Positions 24,279 to 33,223 of a stretch of DNA of 64,000 nt are shown here, in pieces. The stretch covers positions 1 through 64,000 of the forward strand of contig NZ_RQPI01000009.1 in NCBI RefSeq assembly GCF_003854965.1, read 5' to 3'. The translations under genes were made by a program, and so were the position numbers. This DNA is from Paenibacillus rhizophilus (GTDB lineage Bacteria > Bacillota > Bacilli > Paenibacillales > Paenibacillaceae). Positions within the stretch are counted from its first letter, which is position 1. Each line of letters begins with the position of its first letter. Under the pieces are notes generated by a model, which was not told the DNA's origin, searched no databases, and worked only from the letters and a program-made list of their open reading frames with translations.

Positions 24279-25133
24279 ATGGCGAGAAAAGGAAGCTTAT
24301 GGATTGCGGCGGTCATTATGGCGACAGGAATCTTGGCCGGCTGCGGATCGCAGAACGGAAACGGGGAAGCGGCGGCTCCACAGGCCAGCTCGGCTGCAAG
24401 CGAAGCGCCCAAGGAAGTGACAATCAAGGTAGGGGCGTCGGCTGTGCCGCATGCCGAGATTTTGGAATTCATCAAACCGAAGCTGAAGGAAGAAGGCGTC
24501 AATCTGGAGGTTGTTACGCTGGATGATGACGGACAGCTTAACCCTGCGCTGCAGGAGAAGCAGATCGACGCCAATTACTTCCAACACGTGCCTTATCTGG
24601 ATTCGATCAAAGTGGAGAAGGGCTATGACTTCACGGTTACGGCCAAAGTCCATGTGGAACCGATCGGCTTCTACTCCGAGAAGCTGAAGAGCAAGGATGA
24701 AATCCCGCACGGCGCGAAAATCGGCATTCCGAACAATCCTTCCAACGAGTACCGGGCGCTTGTGCTGCTTCAGCAGCAGGGGTTGATCAAGCTGAAGGAC
24801 GGTCTGACAACCTACGAGGCGACTCCTAAAGATATCGTTGATAACCCGCATAACCTGGAGTTTGTTGAGGCCGATGCCGCTACGCTGCCGCGTTCGCTGC
24901 CCGATCTGGACGGAGCGATCATCAATACCAACCTCGTCCTCGAGGCCAAAATCGATCCCAAGACGGCGCTGTTCCGCGAAGACGCGAACTCCCCTTACGC
25001 CAACATAGTGGTGGTCCGAAAAGGGGACGAGAACCGCGAGGAAATCAAGAAGCTGGATGAAGCGCTGACCAGTCCGGAGGTCAAAAAGTTTATCGAGGAT
25101 AAATACGGCGTTGCTGTCGTTCCGGCCTTCTAG
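24279..25133 (+). CDS. metQ: MetQ/NlpA family methionine-binding lipoprotein
   Basis: 284 residues from ATG 24279; upstream in-frame extension would precede a normal signal peptide and is rejected. Lipobox LAGC is followed by a Ser/Ala-rich linker, then the NlpA domain: VGASAVPHAEILEF, the QHVPYLD segment and the PNNPSNEYRAL stretch of MetQ proteins. It delivers substrate to MetNI. The RBS is moderate (GCAGGGA). A strong terminator lies 40 bp after the stop. Confidence 0.9.
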   Translation: MARKGSLWIAAVIMATGILAGCGSQNGNGEAAAPQASSAASEAPKEVTIKVGASAVPHAEILEFIKPKLKEEGVNLEVVTLDDDGQLNPALQEKQIDANYFQHVPYLDSIKVEKGYDFTVTAKVHVEPIGFYSEKLKSKDEIPHGAKIGIPNNPSNEYRALVLLQQQGLIKLKDGLTTYEATPKDIVDNPHNLEFVEADAATLPRSLPDLDGAIINTNLVLEAKIDPKTALFREDANSPYANIVVVRKGDENREEIKKLDEALTSPEVKKFIEDKYGVAVVPAF

Positions 25134-25172
25134 ACTTTGTTGATGCCATCAACTAAACCGAGTTTTCGAACA

Positions 25173-25205
25173 AAAGTCTTGCCGCCTAGTGCGGCAGGAC
25201 TTTTT
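25173..25205 (+). terminator. Intrinsic terminator of metNIQ
   Basis: AAAGTCTTGCCGC (25173-25185) pairs with GCGGCAGGACTTT (25191-25203) around a five-base loop, ending in T5. Confidence 0.9.
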
Positions 25206-25342
25206 GAATCGTAAAGCCGGATTCGGCCGGGACTATTTCCTCCGGGTTAGGGAGAAAATGTTGGCATACAGCCTTTATGAGCGTTTGCAAGCCGCGCCTC
25301 TGTGGGTAATGTACATCAGAATGTCCCAAAGGAGCCGGCCCG

Positions 25343-26203
25343 ATGAAATACGAAATTGTGCATACCAATACGTTCAAATACGAAAACGAGGTCGATCAAA
25401 GCCTGAACACGATCCGGCTTAAGCCCTTGACCGACGAGGTCCAGCGTCTGCTGATGTACCGTGCGGACATTACCCCGGCTTCACTTACCAAGGAATACAT
25501 CGATTTATGGGGCAACCAGGTGGAGACTTTTTTTATTCCCGAGAAGCATACCCTGCTGGAAGTCAAGACGACATCGGTCGTCAGCATTCAGCGCGATTCC
25601 TATATCCATGAAATCCGGTATTCGCAGCGGATGCAGGATATTTTTAATTCCAAGCTGTTCCGCCAGCATTATTTGTCTTATCTGAACGAAACCGATTATA
25701 CCCTGCTGTCTCCGGAGCACTTGTCGGAAGCGGAGCGCGAACTGGGCAAAATGGACAATCCCGTGCAGTATGCTTTAAAGGTCATGAATTATGTATACAG
25801 CACATTTACCTATTGCGGAGATGCGACAAGCGTCAGCACCCAGGCCCGCCAGGCCTTCGGGCTCAAAAAAGGGGTATGCCAGGATCTGGCTCATGTCATG
25901 ATCGGCATCCTGCGCGCAGGCCGCATTCCGGCCCGTTATGTAAGCGGGTATTTATACGTCGGCGAAGATTCCGCGCTTAAGGGCGATGCGGCGACCCACG
26001 CCTGGGTCGAAGTGATGGTGCCGGGCATCGGCTGGGTCGGCCTTGACCCGACCAACAATGTGGAGGCGCTGGACAATCACATCCGGGTCGGAACGGGCCG
26101 CGATTACGCCGACGTCAGCCCTCTGCAGGGCGTATACCGCGGAGGCAGCAGCACGCTTGAGGTCAGCGTGTCCGTGACACTTCTGGAGCAGCCGGGGGAC
26201 TGA
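25343..26203 (+). CDS. Transglutaminase-like family protein
   Basis: 286 residues, cytoplasmic (no signal peptide). A bacterial transglutaminase-like N-terminal beta domain (1-90, HTNTFKYENEVDQS) is followed by the catalytic core with the triad Cys179 (KKGVCQDLAH), His219 (ATHAWVEV) and Asp235 (GLDPTNN). These proteins are papain-like; many act as peptidases or amidases and their substrates are mostly unknown. AAAGGAG precedes ATG 25343. Stands alone between the met terminator and a convergent acetyltransferase gene. In other bacteria the family often sits with circularly permuted ATP-grasp and alpha-E proteins; these are not here. Confidence 0.88.
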   Translation: MKYEIVHTNTFKYENEVDQSLNTIRLKPLTDEVQRLLMYRADITPASLTKEYIDLWGNQVETFFIPEKHTLLEVKTTSVVSIQRDSYIHEIRYSQRMQDIFNSKLFRQHYLSYLNETDYTLLSPEHLSEAERELGKMDNPVQYALKVMNYVYSTFTYCGDATSVSTQARQAFGLKKGVCQDLAHVMIGILRAGRIPARYVSGYLYVGEDSALKGDAATHAWVEVMVPGIGWVGLDPTNNVEALDNHIRVGTGRDYADVSPLQGVYRGGSSTLEVSVSVTLLEQPGD

Positions 26204-26340
26204 ATCCGGAGCAGCGCGGGCGAATGCAGCTTGCGGTGCCGCCGGAGCAGGCAGCCGCTGTCCCTGTCGGACGCCGTCCCATCTCCCCGGCGGGAGAGAA
26301 AACGGCAGTCGATTGGCACCCCGGGCTTGGAAAATCGGGG

Positions 26341-26844
26341 CTAACCCTCTGCCTCGTATTCCGTTCGTAAGATCGACAGGATATGTTCCGACTCGAATCC
26401 GTTTTCCGTCTTGACGCAGTCCCGCAAAGTGCCTTCATACACAAAGCCGGCGGTTTCATAGACATGCCTCGCCCTGGCGTTATGCTCCCGCACATCCAGC
26501 CACAGCCGATGGACGGGGGTGCTGCGAAAGAGCCAGTCGGTGAGCAGCCGCAGCATTTCTTTGCCGAATCCGCGGCCCTTGCGCTCGATGACAATGCGCT
26601 GGATGCAGACGGAAAGATTAGGGTTTTGAAGGCCCGTTATAATTACATATCCCGCACGTTCCCCTGTCTCCGTCTCGATAATTAGATGCAGCATGCCGGC
26701 ATCATGAAGCGCGGCGCGGTGCTGATCCGTCGTCCACTGGCCGATAAACGGCCGATTGTCTTCTCTCCTTTCAGCGGCAAGCACAAATTCCAGATCCTTC
26801 TCTCCGGTCTTCCGCAGCGAGATTAAATTCGATTGAATCTGCAT
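26341..26844 (-). CDS. GNAT family N-acetyltransferase
   Basis: 167 residues from ATG 26844, which follows AAAGGAGGGG; an upstream ATG at 26958 would add 38 hydrophobic residues with no RBS and overlap the promoter region. The GNAT fold shows acetyl-CoA binding in VIERKGRGFGKEML (motif A, R/QxxGxG/A as RKGRGFG) and the late YETAGFVYEG segment typical of RimJ/RimL-like proteins. It should acetylate an amine or protein N-terminus; substrate unknown. Divergent from the LacI regulator gene, 117 bp apart. Confidence 0.87.
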   Translation of the reverse strand: MQIQSNLISLRKTGEKDLEFVLAAERREDNRPFIGQWTTDQHRAALHDAGMLHLIIETETGERAGYVIITGLQNPNLSVCIQRIVIERKGRGFGKEMLRLLTDWLFRSTPVHRLWLDVREHNARARHVYETAGFVYEGTLRDCVKTENGFESEHILSILRTEYEAEG

Positions 26845-26961
26845 GTGTTCCCCTCCTTTTTTGGTAACAATATAGCATAAAAGGGGCAAAACTATTAACT
26901 GTAAATCTTCGTGTGATATAATAAAGAATCTCCATAATTTGAATAAGAATGAGGACAAGCC

Positions 26962-28020
26962 ATGGATTCCATCAATCAGCCCCCCAGGCCGCCGCAGAAG
27001 GCGACAATTGCCGATGTAGCCAAGGCCGCGGGCGTTTCAAAAACGACCATTTCCCGCTATTTGAGCGGAGACTATAAATCGATTTCCGAAGCCACACTGA
27101 TAAGAATTAAACAAAGCGTTAAAGAACTTCGCTACCGCCCGAGCCGGTTGGCCCGGGGCCTGCGCCAGGACCGCAGCTATTCCATCGGCATGATCTTCGC
27201 CGACATCTCCAACCCCTTCTCCACCTCCGTTCTTAAGGGGGCCGAGGACGTGTGCACGAAACAGGGGTACAGCATGATTGTGTGCAATACGGATAACGAT
27301 CCCGAGAAGGAAAAGAATTATATCGCGATGATGCATGACCAGCGCGTTGACGGGCTGATCATCCACCCGACCGGACAGAACCTGGAGAATCTGCGGGAAC
27401 TCTCGGAGGACCAAATTCCGATCGTAATGATCGACCGCAGAATCCCGGGACTTAAAGTCGATACGGTCGGGACCGATAATGAAAAGGCCATGACCGAAGC
27501 GACGGGGTATTTTCTTGACCAGGGGTTCGAGCGGATCGGCTTCTTCTCGCAGCCAATTCAGCATGTCAGCTCCCGGATTGAGCGGGCCCAGACCTTTGTC
27601 CAGATTCTGGCTACGGCCGGACATCCCAGCGTCGACGATATTTACGAATATGAGCCCCGGATCCAGGGGCAGTTCGATGAACAACTGGACCGGTTTATTG
27701 CCGAGACGCAGGGTCAATACCGCATGATTTTTGCAGTCAACGTAGTGACCCAGCTGAAATTGATCAACGCTCTGCAGAAGCGGGGGCTCCGCATCCCCGA
27801 AGATGTCGGCTTTGCCGGTGTTGACGATTCGGAGTGGGCGCCCGTTGTCGGTTCCGGACTCACAACCATTGCGCAGCCGACCTATGAGATCGGCTATAAG
27901 GCGATGGAGCAGATTCTGGAGCGGATTGCCGGCGATAACGGACCGGAGCAGCATTTTGCCTTGTCTGCGAATTTGATCACAAGAGGCTCAACTCCATCAA
28001 GAAATGCTAAGATCCTGTGA
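26962..28020 (+). CDS. LacI family repressor of the sugar-acid operon (PtxS/KdgR-like)
   Basis: 352 residues. A helix-turn-helix (14-33, TIADVAKAAGVSKTTISRYL) and hinge (YRPSRLARGL) precede a periplasmic-binding-protein-like sensor domain beginning IGMIFADISNPF. RBS is GAGGACA. It lies directly upstream of the operon in the same orientation; two 29-bp repeats between them are candidate operators. In Pseudomonas the LacI protein PtxS sits just so before kguEKTD and answers to 2-ketogluconate, so that effector is the first guess. The region after its stop has no clear terminator, so some readthrough may occur. Confidence 0.88.
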   Translation: MDSINQPPRPPQKATIADVAKAAGVSKTTISRYLSGDYKSISEATLIRIKQSVKELRYRPSRLARGLRQDRSYSIGMIFADISNPFSTSVLKGAEDVCTKQGYSMIVCNTDNDPEKEKNYIAMMHDQRVDGLIIHPTGQNLENLRELSEDQIPIVMIDRRIPGLKVDTVGTDNEKAMTEATGYFLDQGFERIGFFSQPIQHVSSRIERAQTFVQILATAGHPSVDDIYEYEPRIQGQFDEQLDRFIAETQGQYRMIFAVNVVTQLKLINALQKRGLRIPEDVGFAGVDDSEWAPVVGSGLTTIAQPTYEIGYKAMEQILERIAGDNGPEQHFALSANLITRGSTPSRNAKIL

Positions 28021-28064
28021 ACGGTATTGACGTAGGAGCCTGCCCTCATGTATCTTTATGCCAG

Positions 28065-28093
28065 TGGAACCGATACCGATAACCGATTCCATC
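28065..28093. promoter_or_regulatory. Candidate LacI-type operator, copy 1
   Basis: 29-bp element beginning TGGAACCGATACCG and ending TTCCATC, matching copy 2 at all but a few places. It is followed by the perfect palindrome CTAATCGATTAG (28094-28105) and a loose cre-like TGAAATCTGTCACT (28115-28128). Confidence 0.6.
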
Positions 28094-28173
28094 CTAATCG
28101 ATTAGCACAGGTTGTGAAATCTGTCACTTAAGAGTCGCTGTTAACTATAAGCGGCTCATCTTTAGAAGCATCA

Positions 28174-28202
28174 TGGAACCGATACCGTTAATCGATACCA
28201 TC
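28174..28202. promoter_or_regulatory. Candidate LacI-type operator, copy 2
   Basis: 29-bp element beginning TGGAACCGATACCG, with the centre TTAATCGATACC, 52 bp before the first operon gene. Starts of the two copies are 109 bp apart, about ten helical turns, which would suit a DNA loop. Confidence 0.6.
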
Positions 28203-28254
28203 GGACGTTCTACTGATGTCGGCGAATTATTTTTAAACTAAAGGAGAAATTGGG

Positions 28255-29019
28255 ATGACTCAGGTATTTACAACGACGGCTTCCCTCGGCCCGCTGGCCG
28301 CAGACGGGGGACAGGAACTATGTGTCCCGGTAGCCATAGCCGCAGGATGTGCCGGTATTGAAATTCGCAGAGAGCTGTTTCGGGAGGAAACTCCCCGCCT
28401 GGACGATCTGAGAGATTTGATCAGGAAGGGCCGGCTTGTAAGCGTTTATTCGGCACCCATTGAGCTGTGGAACGCGGATGGTTCGCTGAATGTGGAGAAG
28501 CTGGATGTTGTTATACCGGAGGCGCTGGCAATCGGAGCGGTATGGCTCAAGACTTCGCTTGGGCATTACAAGTCCGGAGTGTCGGATCTGGAAGGGCTCA
28601 AGAAGTACTTGAAGAGCCATGTATCGGATTCGGACGCTTTGGAATTGACGGTTGAAAATGACCAAACACTTCATGGCGGTAATGTAGCAAAGCTCCGGAA
28701 ATTTTTCGAGGATTGCCAAGAAGCGGGGCTGTTTATCCAGATGACCTTTGATATCGGCAACTGGAACTTTACCGAAGAAGAAGCCATGAAAGCGGCGGCG
28801 GAACTAAACAAATATGTCGGCTATATTCATTTAAAACATGTAGAGAAAATCGATGGGAAACTGGTAACTCTGGGACTTCCGGAAGAAAAAGATAGCCTAT
28901 GGCGTAGCATTCTGGACCTGCTCCCGCGCGATGTTCCGCGTACGATTGAGTTCCCGGTTGAAGGTGAAGATGTTGAAGGGGTTCTGCGGAAGTATGTATC
29001 AATGATATCGGAAGCCTAA
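28255..29019 (+). CDS. Sugar phosphate isomerase/epimerase-like TIM barrel protein (KguE-like)
   Basis: 254 residues of the xylose-isomerase-like TIM barrel family. Metal-site pieces are seen as ELTVEND, TFDIGNW, YIHLKHV and TIEFPVEG in the usual order. No clear activity can be assigned; in Pseudomonas the equivalent first gene of the 2-ketogluconate operon is the putative epimerase kguE. AAAGGAGAA precedes ATG 28255. First gene of the operon; a 113-bp gap with a duplicated hairpin segment separates it from the kinase gene. Confidence 0.78.
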   Translation: MTQVFTTTASLGPLAADGGQELCVPVAIAAGCAGIEIRRELFREETPRLDDLRDLIRKGRLVSVYSAPIELWNADGSLNVEKLDVVIPEALAIGAVWLKTSLGHYKSGVSDLEGLKKYLKSHVSDSDALELTVENDQTLHGGNVAKLRKFFEDCQEAGLFIQMTFDIGNWNFTEEEAMKAAAELNKYVGYIHLKHVEKIDGKLVTLGLPEEKDSLWRSILDLLPRDVPRTIEFPVEGEDVEGVLRKYVSMISEA

Positions 29020-29023
29020 GCTT

Positions 29024-29121
29024 TACGCTTTCGAAGCAGATGATGTCAAAACTTTTAGCCTACGCTTTCGAAGCAAGTTTTGCGAAGTGAGACTGAAAGC
29101 AGATGCTGTCAAAACTTTTAG
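29024..29121 (+). repeat. Duplicated hairpin segment between operon genes 1 and 2
   Basis: TACGCTTTCGAAGCA occurs at 29024-29038 and 29061-29075, and a GATG(A/C)TGTCAAAACTTTTAG block at 29039-29058 and 29102-29121. GCTTTCGAAGC folds on itself, and CAAAACTT (29047-29054) also pairs with AAGTTTTG (29075-29082). The second block ends in the RBS of the kinase gene, so the hairpins could tune its translation or mRNA processing. Confidence 0.6.
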
Positions 29122-29132
29122 GAGGAATGGTT

Positions 29133-30086
29133 ATGAAAGCATGTGATGTTGTAACATTCGGGGAAGCCATGGCTATGTTCATCGCTGATCGTCCGGGCGA
29201 ACTGCATCAAATCGAAAAATTCACAAAAGCTCTGGCTGGAGCGGAAACAAATGTATCTATCGGTCTGGCTCGGCTCGGCTTTGGCATGCGGTGGATCAGC
29301 AAGGTCGGAAACGACGCGTTTGGAAAATTTATTGTAGATGCTCTTCGCAAAGAGAATGTCGATGTGGATGCGGTATTTGCAGATGATCGTTATCCGACGG
29401 GATTTCAAATGAAATCCAAGGTCCTGGATGGAGATCCGCAGGTTCAGTATTTCCGCAAAGGCTCTGCCGCAAGCACGATCTGCCCGGGAGATGTCGACAT
29501 GAACTACTTTACCACTGCTAAGCATCTCCATTTGACGGGAATTCCGTCGGCCATCTCGGCATGCGCACGCGAGCTCTCCTTTGAAGCGATCAAAGCGATG
29601 AGAGCAGCCGGCCGCAGCATTTCGTTCGACGTTAACCTGCGTCCGAAGCTGTGGAGCAGCGAGACCGAAATGATCGAAACCGTCAATGCGCTCGCTGTTC
29701 AGGCGGACTGGGTTCTTCCGGGTATGGGAGAAGGCAAGCTGCTCACCGGTTATTCCAATCACAGAGATATTGCAGCCTACTATCTGGACCGCGGAGTACA
29801 GCTCGTGGCTGTGAAGCTTGGACCGGAAGGCGCGTATTACCGCACCCCGACCGATGAAGGCATTGTCGAAGGTTTCAAAGTGCAAGCTGTCGATACGGTC
29901 GGTGCCGGAGACGGATTTGCAGTAGGTTTAATCAGCGGTCTGCTTGACGGCCTGCCGGTGAGCGAAGCGGTACGGCGCGGAAACGCGATCGGAGCTCTTG
30001 CCGTAACAGCGGAAGGCGATTCGGAAGGACTTCCTACCCGCGGACAGCTGTCAGCTTTTATGGATGCATCCGTTATTATTAAATAA
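29133..30086 (+). CDS. PfkB family sugar-acid kinase (2-keto-3-deoxygluconate or 2-ketogluconate kinase)
   Basis: 317 residues from ATG 29133, which follows AGGAGG; an earlier ATG at 29103 lacks an RBS. Ribokinase fold with the N-terminal glycine pair region FTKALAGAETNVSIGLARLG and the C-terminal active-site motif DTVGAGDGFAVG (catalytic Asp in GAGD). Sequence style is that of KdgK. Operon order instead matches KguK of Pseudomonas. The two choices imply different routes (phosphorylation before or after dehydration). Ends 17 bp before the transporter gene. Confidence 0.85.
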   Translation: MKACDVVTFGEAMAMFIADRPGELHQIEKFTKALAGAETNVSIGLARLGFGMRWISKVGNDAFGKFIVDALRKENVDVDAVFADDRYPTGFQMKSKVLDGDPQVQYFRKGSAASTICPGDVDMNYFTTAKHLHLTGIPSAISACARELSFEAIKAMRAAGRSISFDVNLRPKLWSSETEMIETVNALAVQADWVLPGMGEGKLLTGYSNHRDIAAYYLDRGVQLVAVKLGPEGAYYRTPTDEGIVEGFKVQAVDTVGAGDGFAVGLISGLLDGLPVSEAVRRGNAIGALAVTAEGDSEGLPTRGQLSAFMDASVIIK

Positions 30087-30103
30087 GGAGAGAGAAAATC
30101 GAC

Positions 30104-31381
30104 ATGGAAAATAAAAAGCTGGCTCCAAGCCGATGGTTAAAATTGATTCCTGTTATTTTTATTACGTATAGCTTGGCCTACCTGGACCGCGCAAACTATA
30201 GTTTCGGTTCAGCATCCGGTATGGCTAAGGATTTGAATATTACGCCAGCCGCTTCCTCACTGCTGGGCGCTCTGTTCTTCCTGGGCTACTTCTTCTGTCA
30301 AATTCCCGGCGCTACTTATGCCGCGAAGAGAAGTGCCAAGAAACTCGTATTCGTCTGTCTAATCTTGTGGGGATCATGCGCCGCTGCAACCGGTCTCGTA
30401 AATGACATCCGAGTGCTCTATGCCATCCGGTTCACACTTGGGGTCGTAGAAAGCGCTGTAATGCCGGCGATGCTGGTTTTCCTTAGCAACTGGTTCACCA
30501 AAAGCGAACGTTCCCGCGCGAATACGTTCCTGATTCTCGGAAATCCCGTTACGGTTCTATGGATGTCCATTGTCTCCGGGTATCTGGTACATGGCCTCGG
30601 CTGGCGTCACATGTTCATCGTTGAAGGCTTGCCTTCCGTAATTTGGGCATTCTTCTGGTGGAAGCTGGTTAAGGACAAACCTAGCGAAGCCAAGTGGTTG
30701 TCCGACAATGATAAGAAAGATCTTGAACAGGCGCTTCTTGAAGAACAAAAGGGTATGAAAGAAGTCAAGAATTACCGTGAAGCGTTCAAGAACCCTAAGG
30801 TTATTATGCTGTCCATCCAATATTTCTTCTGGAGTATCGGTGTTTACGGTTTTGTTATGTGGCTTCCGTCCATTCTTAAAGAGTCTTCAGGTATGGGAAT
30901 TGTCAATGCAGGCTGGTTGTCCGCGGGTCCGTACCTGGCAGCCATCATCGGTATGCTTGGTGTATCTTACTACGCTGACCGCACTATGAACCGTAAAGGT
31001 GCCGTTTGGGTTTGTCTGCTGATTGGCGCGATCGCCTTCTATGGTTCCTATTTGGTCGGGGCTTCGAACTTCTGGCTGTCCTACTCGCTGCTGGTTATCG
31101 CCGGCGGAGCGATGTATGCGCCTTATGGACCTTTCTTCGCTATCATTCCGGAGATTCTGCCAAAGAACGTTTCGGGCGGCGCGATGGCGCTGATCAACAG
31201 CTTTGGAGCACTTGGTTCTTTCGTAGGTTCTTACATTGTAGGTTACCTGAACGGCTCGACCGGTTCGCCTGACGCTTCCTTTATATTCATGGCGCTGGCG
31301 CTTGTCGTATCCGTTGTAATGACCCTTGTAGTAAAGACGCCAAAGGGAAACGCTCCTGACGGCGAAAAATTGGCCGCGTAA
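30104..31381 (+). CDS. MFS sugar-acid transporter, anion:cation symporter family (KguT/DgoT-like)
   Basis: 425 residues, twelve predicted membrane segments with a large central cytoplasmic loop near 200-225. N-terminal YSLAYLDRANYSFG is the signature region of the ACS family (hexuronate, galactonate, 2-ketogluconate, phthalate carriers), with Asp-Arg in TM1. It should import an organic or sugar acid with H+. Coupled in the operon between kinase and dehydratase. RBS AAGGAGAGAG. Substrate is inferred from the neighbours. Confidence 0.87.
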   Translation: MENKKLAPSRWLKLIPVIFITYSLAYLDRANYSFGSASGMAKDLNITPAASSLLGALFFLGYFFCQIPGATYAAKRSAKKLVFVCLILWGSCAAATGLVNDIRVLYAIRFTLGVVESAVMPAMLVFLSNWFTKSERSRANTFLILGNPVTVLWMSIVSGYLVHGLGWRHMFIVEGLPSVIWAFFWWKLVKDKPSEAKWLSDNDKKDLEQALLEEQKGMKEVKNYREAFKNPKVIMLSIQYFFWSIGVYGFVMWLPSILKESSGMGIVNAGWLSAGPYLAAIIGMLGVSYYADRTMNRKGAVWVCLLIGAIAFYGSYLVGASNFWLSYSLLVIAGGAMYAPYGPFFAIIPEILPKNVSGGAMALINSFGALGSFVGSYIVGYLNGSTGSPDASFIFMALALVVSVVMTLVVKTPKGNAPDGEKLAA

Positions 31382-31398
31382 AATTCCGATTTGGAAGA

Positions 31399-31433
31399 CA
31401 CGGCGCAGAGTGCCAAATTTGGCACAGCGCCGT
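31399..31433 (+). other. Strong intercistronic hairpin inside the sugar-acid operon
   Basis: ACGGCGC and GTGCCAAAT (31399-31419) pair with TTGGCAC and GCGCCGT (up to 31433). The stem is long and GC-rich but has no T-run, so it looks like an mRNA-stabilising or processing hairpin rather than a full terminator; a promoter could lie in the AT-rich 31440-31510. Confidence 0.55.
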
Positions 31434-31528
31434 CTCTTCCCTTTATGTATTATAATAATGTGCAATTGACATATTCGTTCAGAAAAAATCAAGTAGACAA
31501 AATCAAGCAGTAAAACTTGGAGGGAATT

Positions 31529-33223
31529 ATGATGAGTAACCGAATTTCTACTATTTCGCCCTTTACAAGAGCGATTCTGAAGGCTCACCTGTGCTCCTGC
31601 GGAGTAGACTACTCCAAAATGGATAAGCCCGTCATCGCCATCGCCAACTCCTGGAACGAAATCGTGCCGGGACATGTGCATTTGCGCCAACTGGCCGACC
31701 GTGTGAAAGAAGGCATCGAGGCCGCCGGCGGTCTGGCGCTGGAGTTCAACACCATCGCAGTATGCGACGGCATCGCACAGGGACATGAAGGCATGAAATA
31801 CTCGCTGCCGAGCCGCGAAATCGTAGCCGACAGTGTGGAAACGATGGTTAAGGCGCATGGTATTTTTGACGGTATGGTCGTCCTGAGCTCCTGTGACAAA
31901 ATCGTTCCGGGTATGCTGATGGCAGCCGCGCGCTTGAATCTGCCGGGTCTGGTTGTGCTGGGCGGAGTTATGCCAAACCACATCAAGCCGAAGGAATCCA
32001 AAGCGGCAAGACGGGCATTCCTCGACGGCAAGCTGGATGAAAAAGGCCTGGTTGAAGTGACTAACCAATACTACCCGGGTCCTGGCGCGTGCCCGTTCCT
32101 CGGAACAGCCAACACGATGCAAGGTTTGTCCGAAGCGCTCGGCATGGCTCTGCCGAATTCGTCCTGGATGCAAGCTCTGTCCGACGAGCAGCTGGATGCT
32201 GCGGAAGCCGCCGGCCGTCAAGCGGTCGAATTGGTGAAAAAAGGCATTACACCAAGCCAGATCATGACCCGCGAAGCGTTCGAGAACGCCATTTCCGTGC
32301 TGCTGGCTATGGGCGGCTCGCTGAACGCGTGCCTGCATCTGCCGGCAATCGCGCATGAACTCGGCATCGACCTGCCGATGACCCTGTTCGACGACATCAG
32401 CCGCCGCGTTCCGTTCCTGGCGGGTGTAACACCGAATAACCAAGAATATACCACGAACGATCTGCAGCGTGCAGGCGGCATGAAGGCTTTAATGAAGGAA
32501 CTCGGCGGACTGCTGCATACCGGAGCGTTGACTGTTACGGGCGACACTGTGGAGAACAACATTGCGGACGCAGAGGTTCTGGACCGCGACGTCATCCGTA
32601 CGTTGGCAGAGCCGCTGGACAAGGAAGGCGGCGTGGCCGTACTGGTAGGCAACCTGGCAGCGGACGGCGCGCTGATCAAGCAGTCGGCGGTAGCTCCTGA
32701 GCTGAGAAGCTTCACAGGACCGGCAAAGGTGTTCAACTCCGAGGAAGCCTTCTCGGAAGCTTATGAAGCGGGCCTGATTCAGGAAGGCGACGCGGTCGTG
32801 ATCCGTTATGAAGGACCGAAAGGCGGACCGGGCATGCGCGAACTGCATCGTTGTACGGAGATCCTCGGCAAGTTCAAGCGCGCTGCGCTTGTAACGGACG
32901 GCCGTTTCTCGGGCGCAACGTCGGGTCTGTCGATTGGTTACGCAAGCCCCGAGGCCGCGGAAGGCGGAACGATTGCGCTTGTACAGGACGGCGATATGAT
33001 CGAGATCGACATCGCAACCCGTAAGCTGCAGCTGCATGTCTCGGAAGAAGAGCTGGCGAAGCGCGCGAAGCATCTGGAAGAGTTCAAAGTCGAAGCCAGC
33101 AAGCTGCTTCGTCTGTACGCTCAGCATGCTTCCTCGGCATCCAAGGGCGGCGTGCGCGTAGTGTCTGAGGGCATTAATGAAGCGCAGGCCGTGAAAGAGG
33201 AGGTAACAGCATGCCAAAAGTAG
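31529..33223 (+). CDS. IlvD/Edd family sugar-acid dehydratase
   Basis: 564 residues. IlvD/Edd fold with conserved IANSWNEIVPGHVHL, Cys in VLSSCDKIVPGM for the Fe-S cluster, GGSLNACLHL, and the C-terminal GRFSGATSGLSIGY. It is shorter than Edd (about 600 residues) and closer in style to gluconate/xylonate dehydratases of the IlvD branch than to 6-phosphogluconate dehydratase, though the operon also has KDPG aldolase. TGGAGGG precedes ATG 31529 (ATG 31532 is equally possible). It should dehydrate an aldonic acid to a 2-keto-3-deoxy acid. Its last 13 bp overlap the next gene. Branched-chain amino-acid synthesis is unlikely from context. Confidence 0.85.
   Translation: MMSNRISTISPFTRAILKAHLCSCGVDYSKMDKPVIAIANSWNEIVPGHVHLRQLADRVKEGIEAAGGLALEFNTIAVCDGIAQGHEGMKYSLPSREIVADSVETMVKAHGIFDGMVVLSSCDKIVPGMLMAAARLNLPGLVVLGGVMPNHIKPKESKAARRAFLDGKLDEKGLVEVTNQYYPGPGACPFLGTANTMQGLSEALGMALPNSSWMQALSDEQLDAAEAAGRQAVELVKKGITPSQIMTREAFENAISVLLAMGGSLNACLHLPAIAHELGIDLPMTLFDDISRRVPFLAGVTPNNQEYTTNDLQRAGGMKALMKELGGLLHTGALTVTGDTVENNIADAEVLDRDVIRTLAEPLDKEGGVAVLVGNLAADGALIKQSAVAPELRSFTGPAKVFNSEEAFSEAYEAGLIQEGDAVVIRYEGPKGGPGMRELHRCTEILGKFKRAALVTDGRFSGATSGLSIGYASPEAAEGGTIALVQDGDMIEIDIATRKLQLHVSEEELAKRAKHLEEFKVEASKLLRLYAQHASSASKGGVRVVSEGINEAQAVKEEVTACQK

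Noticed and set aside
28115..28128. CcpA cre site TGAAATCTGTCACT
   Set aside because: Two mismatches to the consensus including the central G, so kept only as a weak note.
30887..32443. 518-codon minus-strand frame opposite the MFS and dehydratase genes
   Set aside because: Antisense shadow across two conserved genes and the hairpin.
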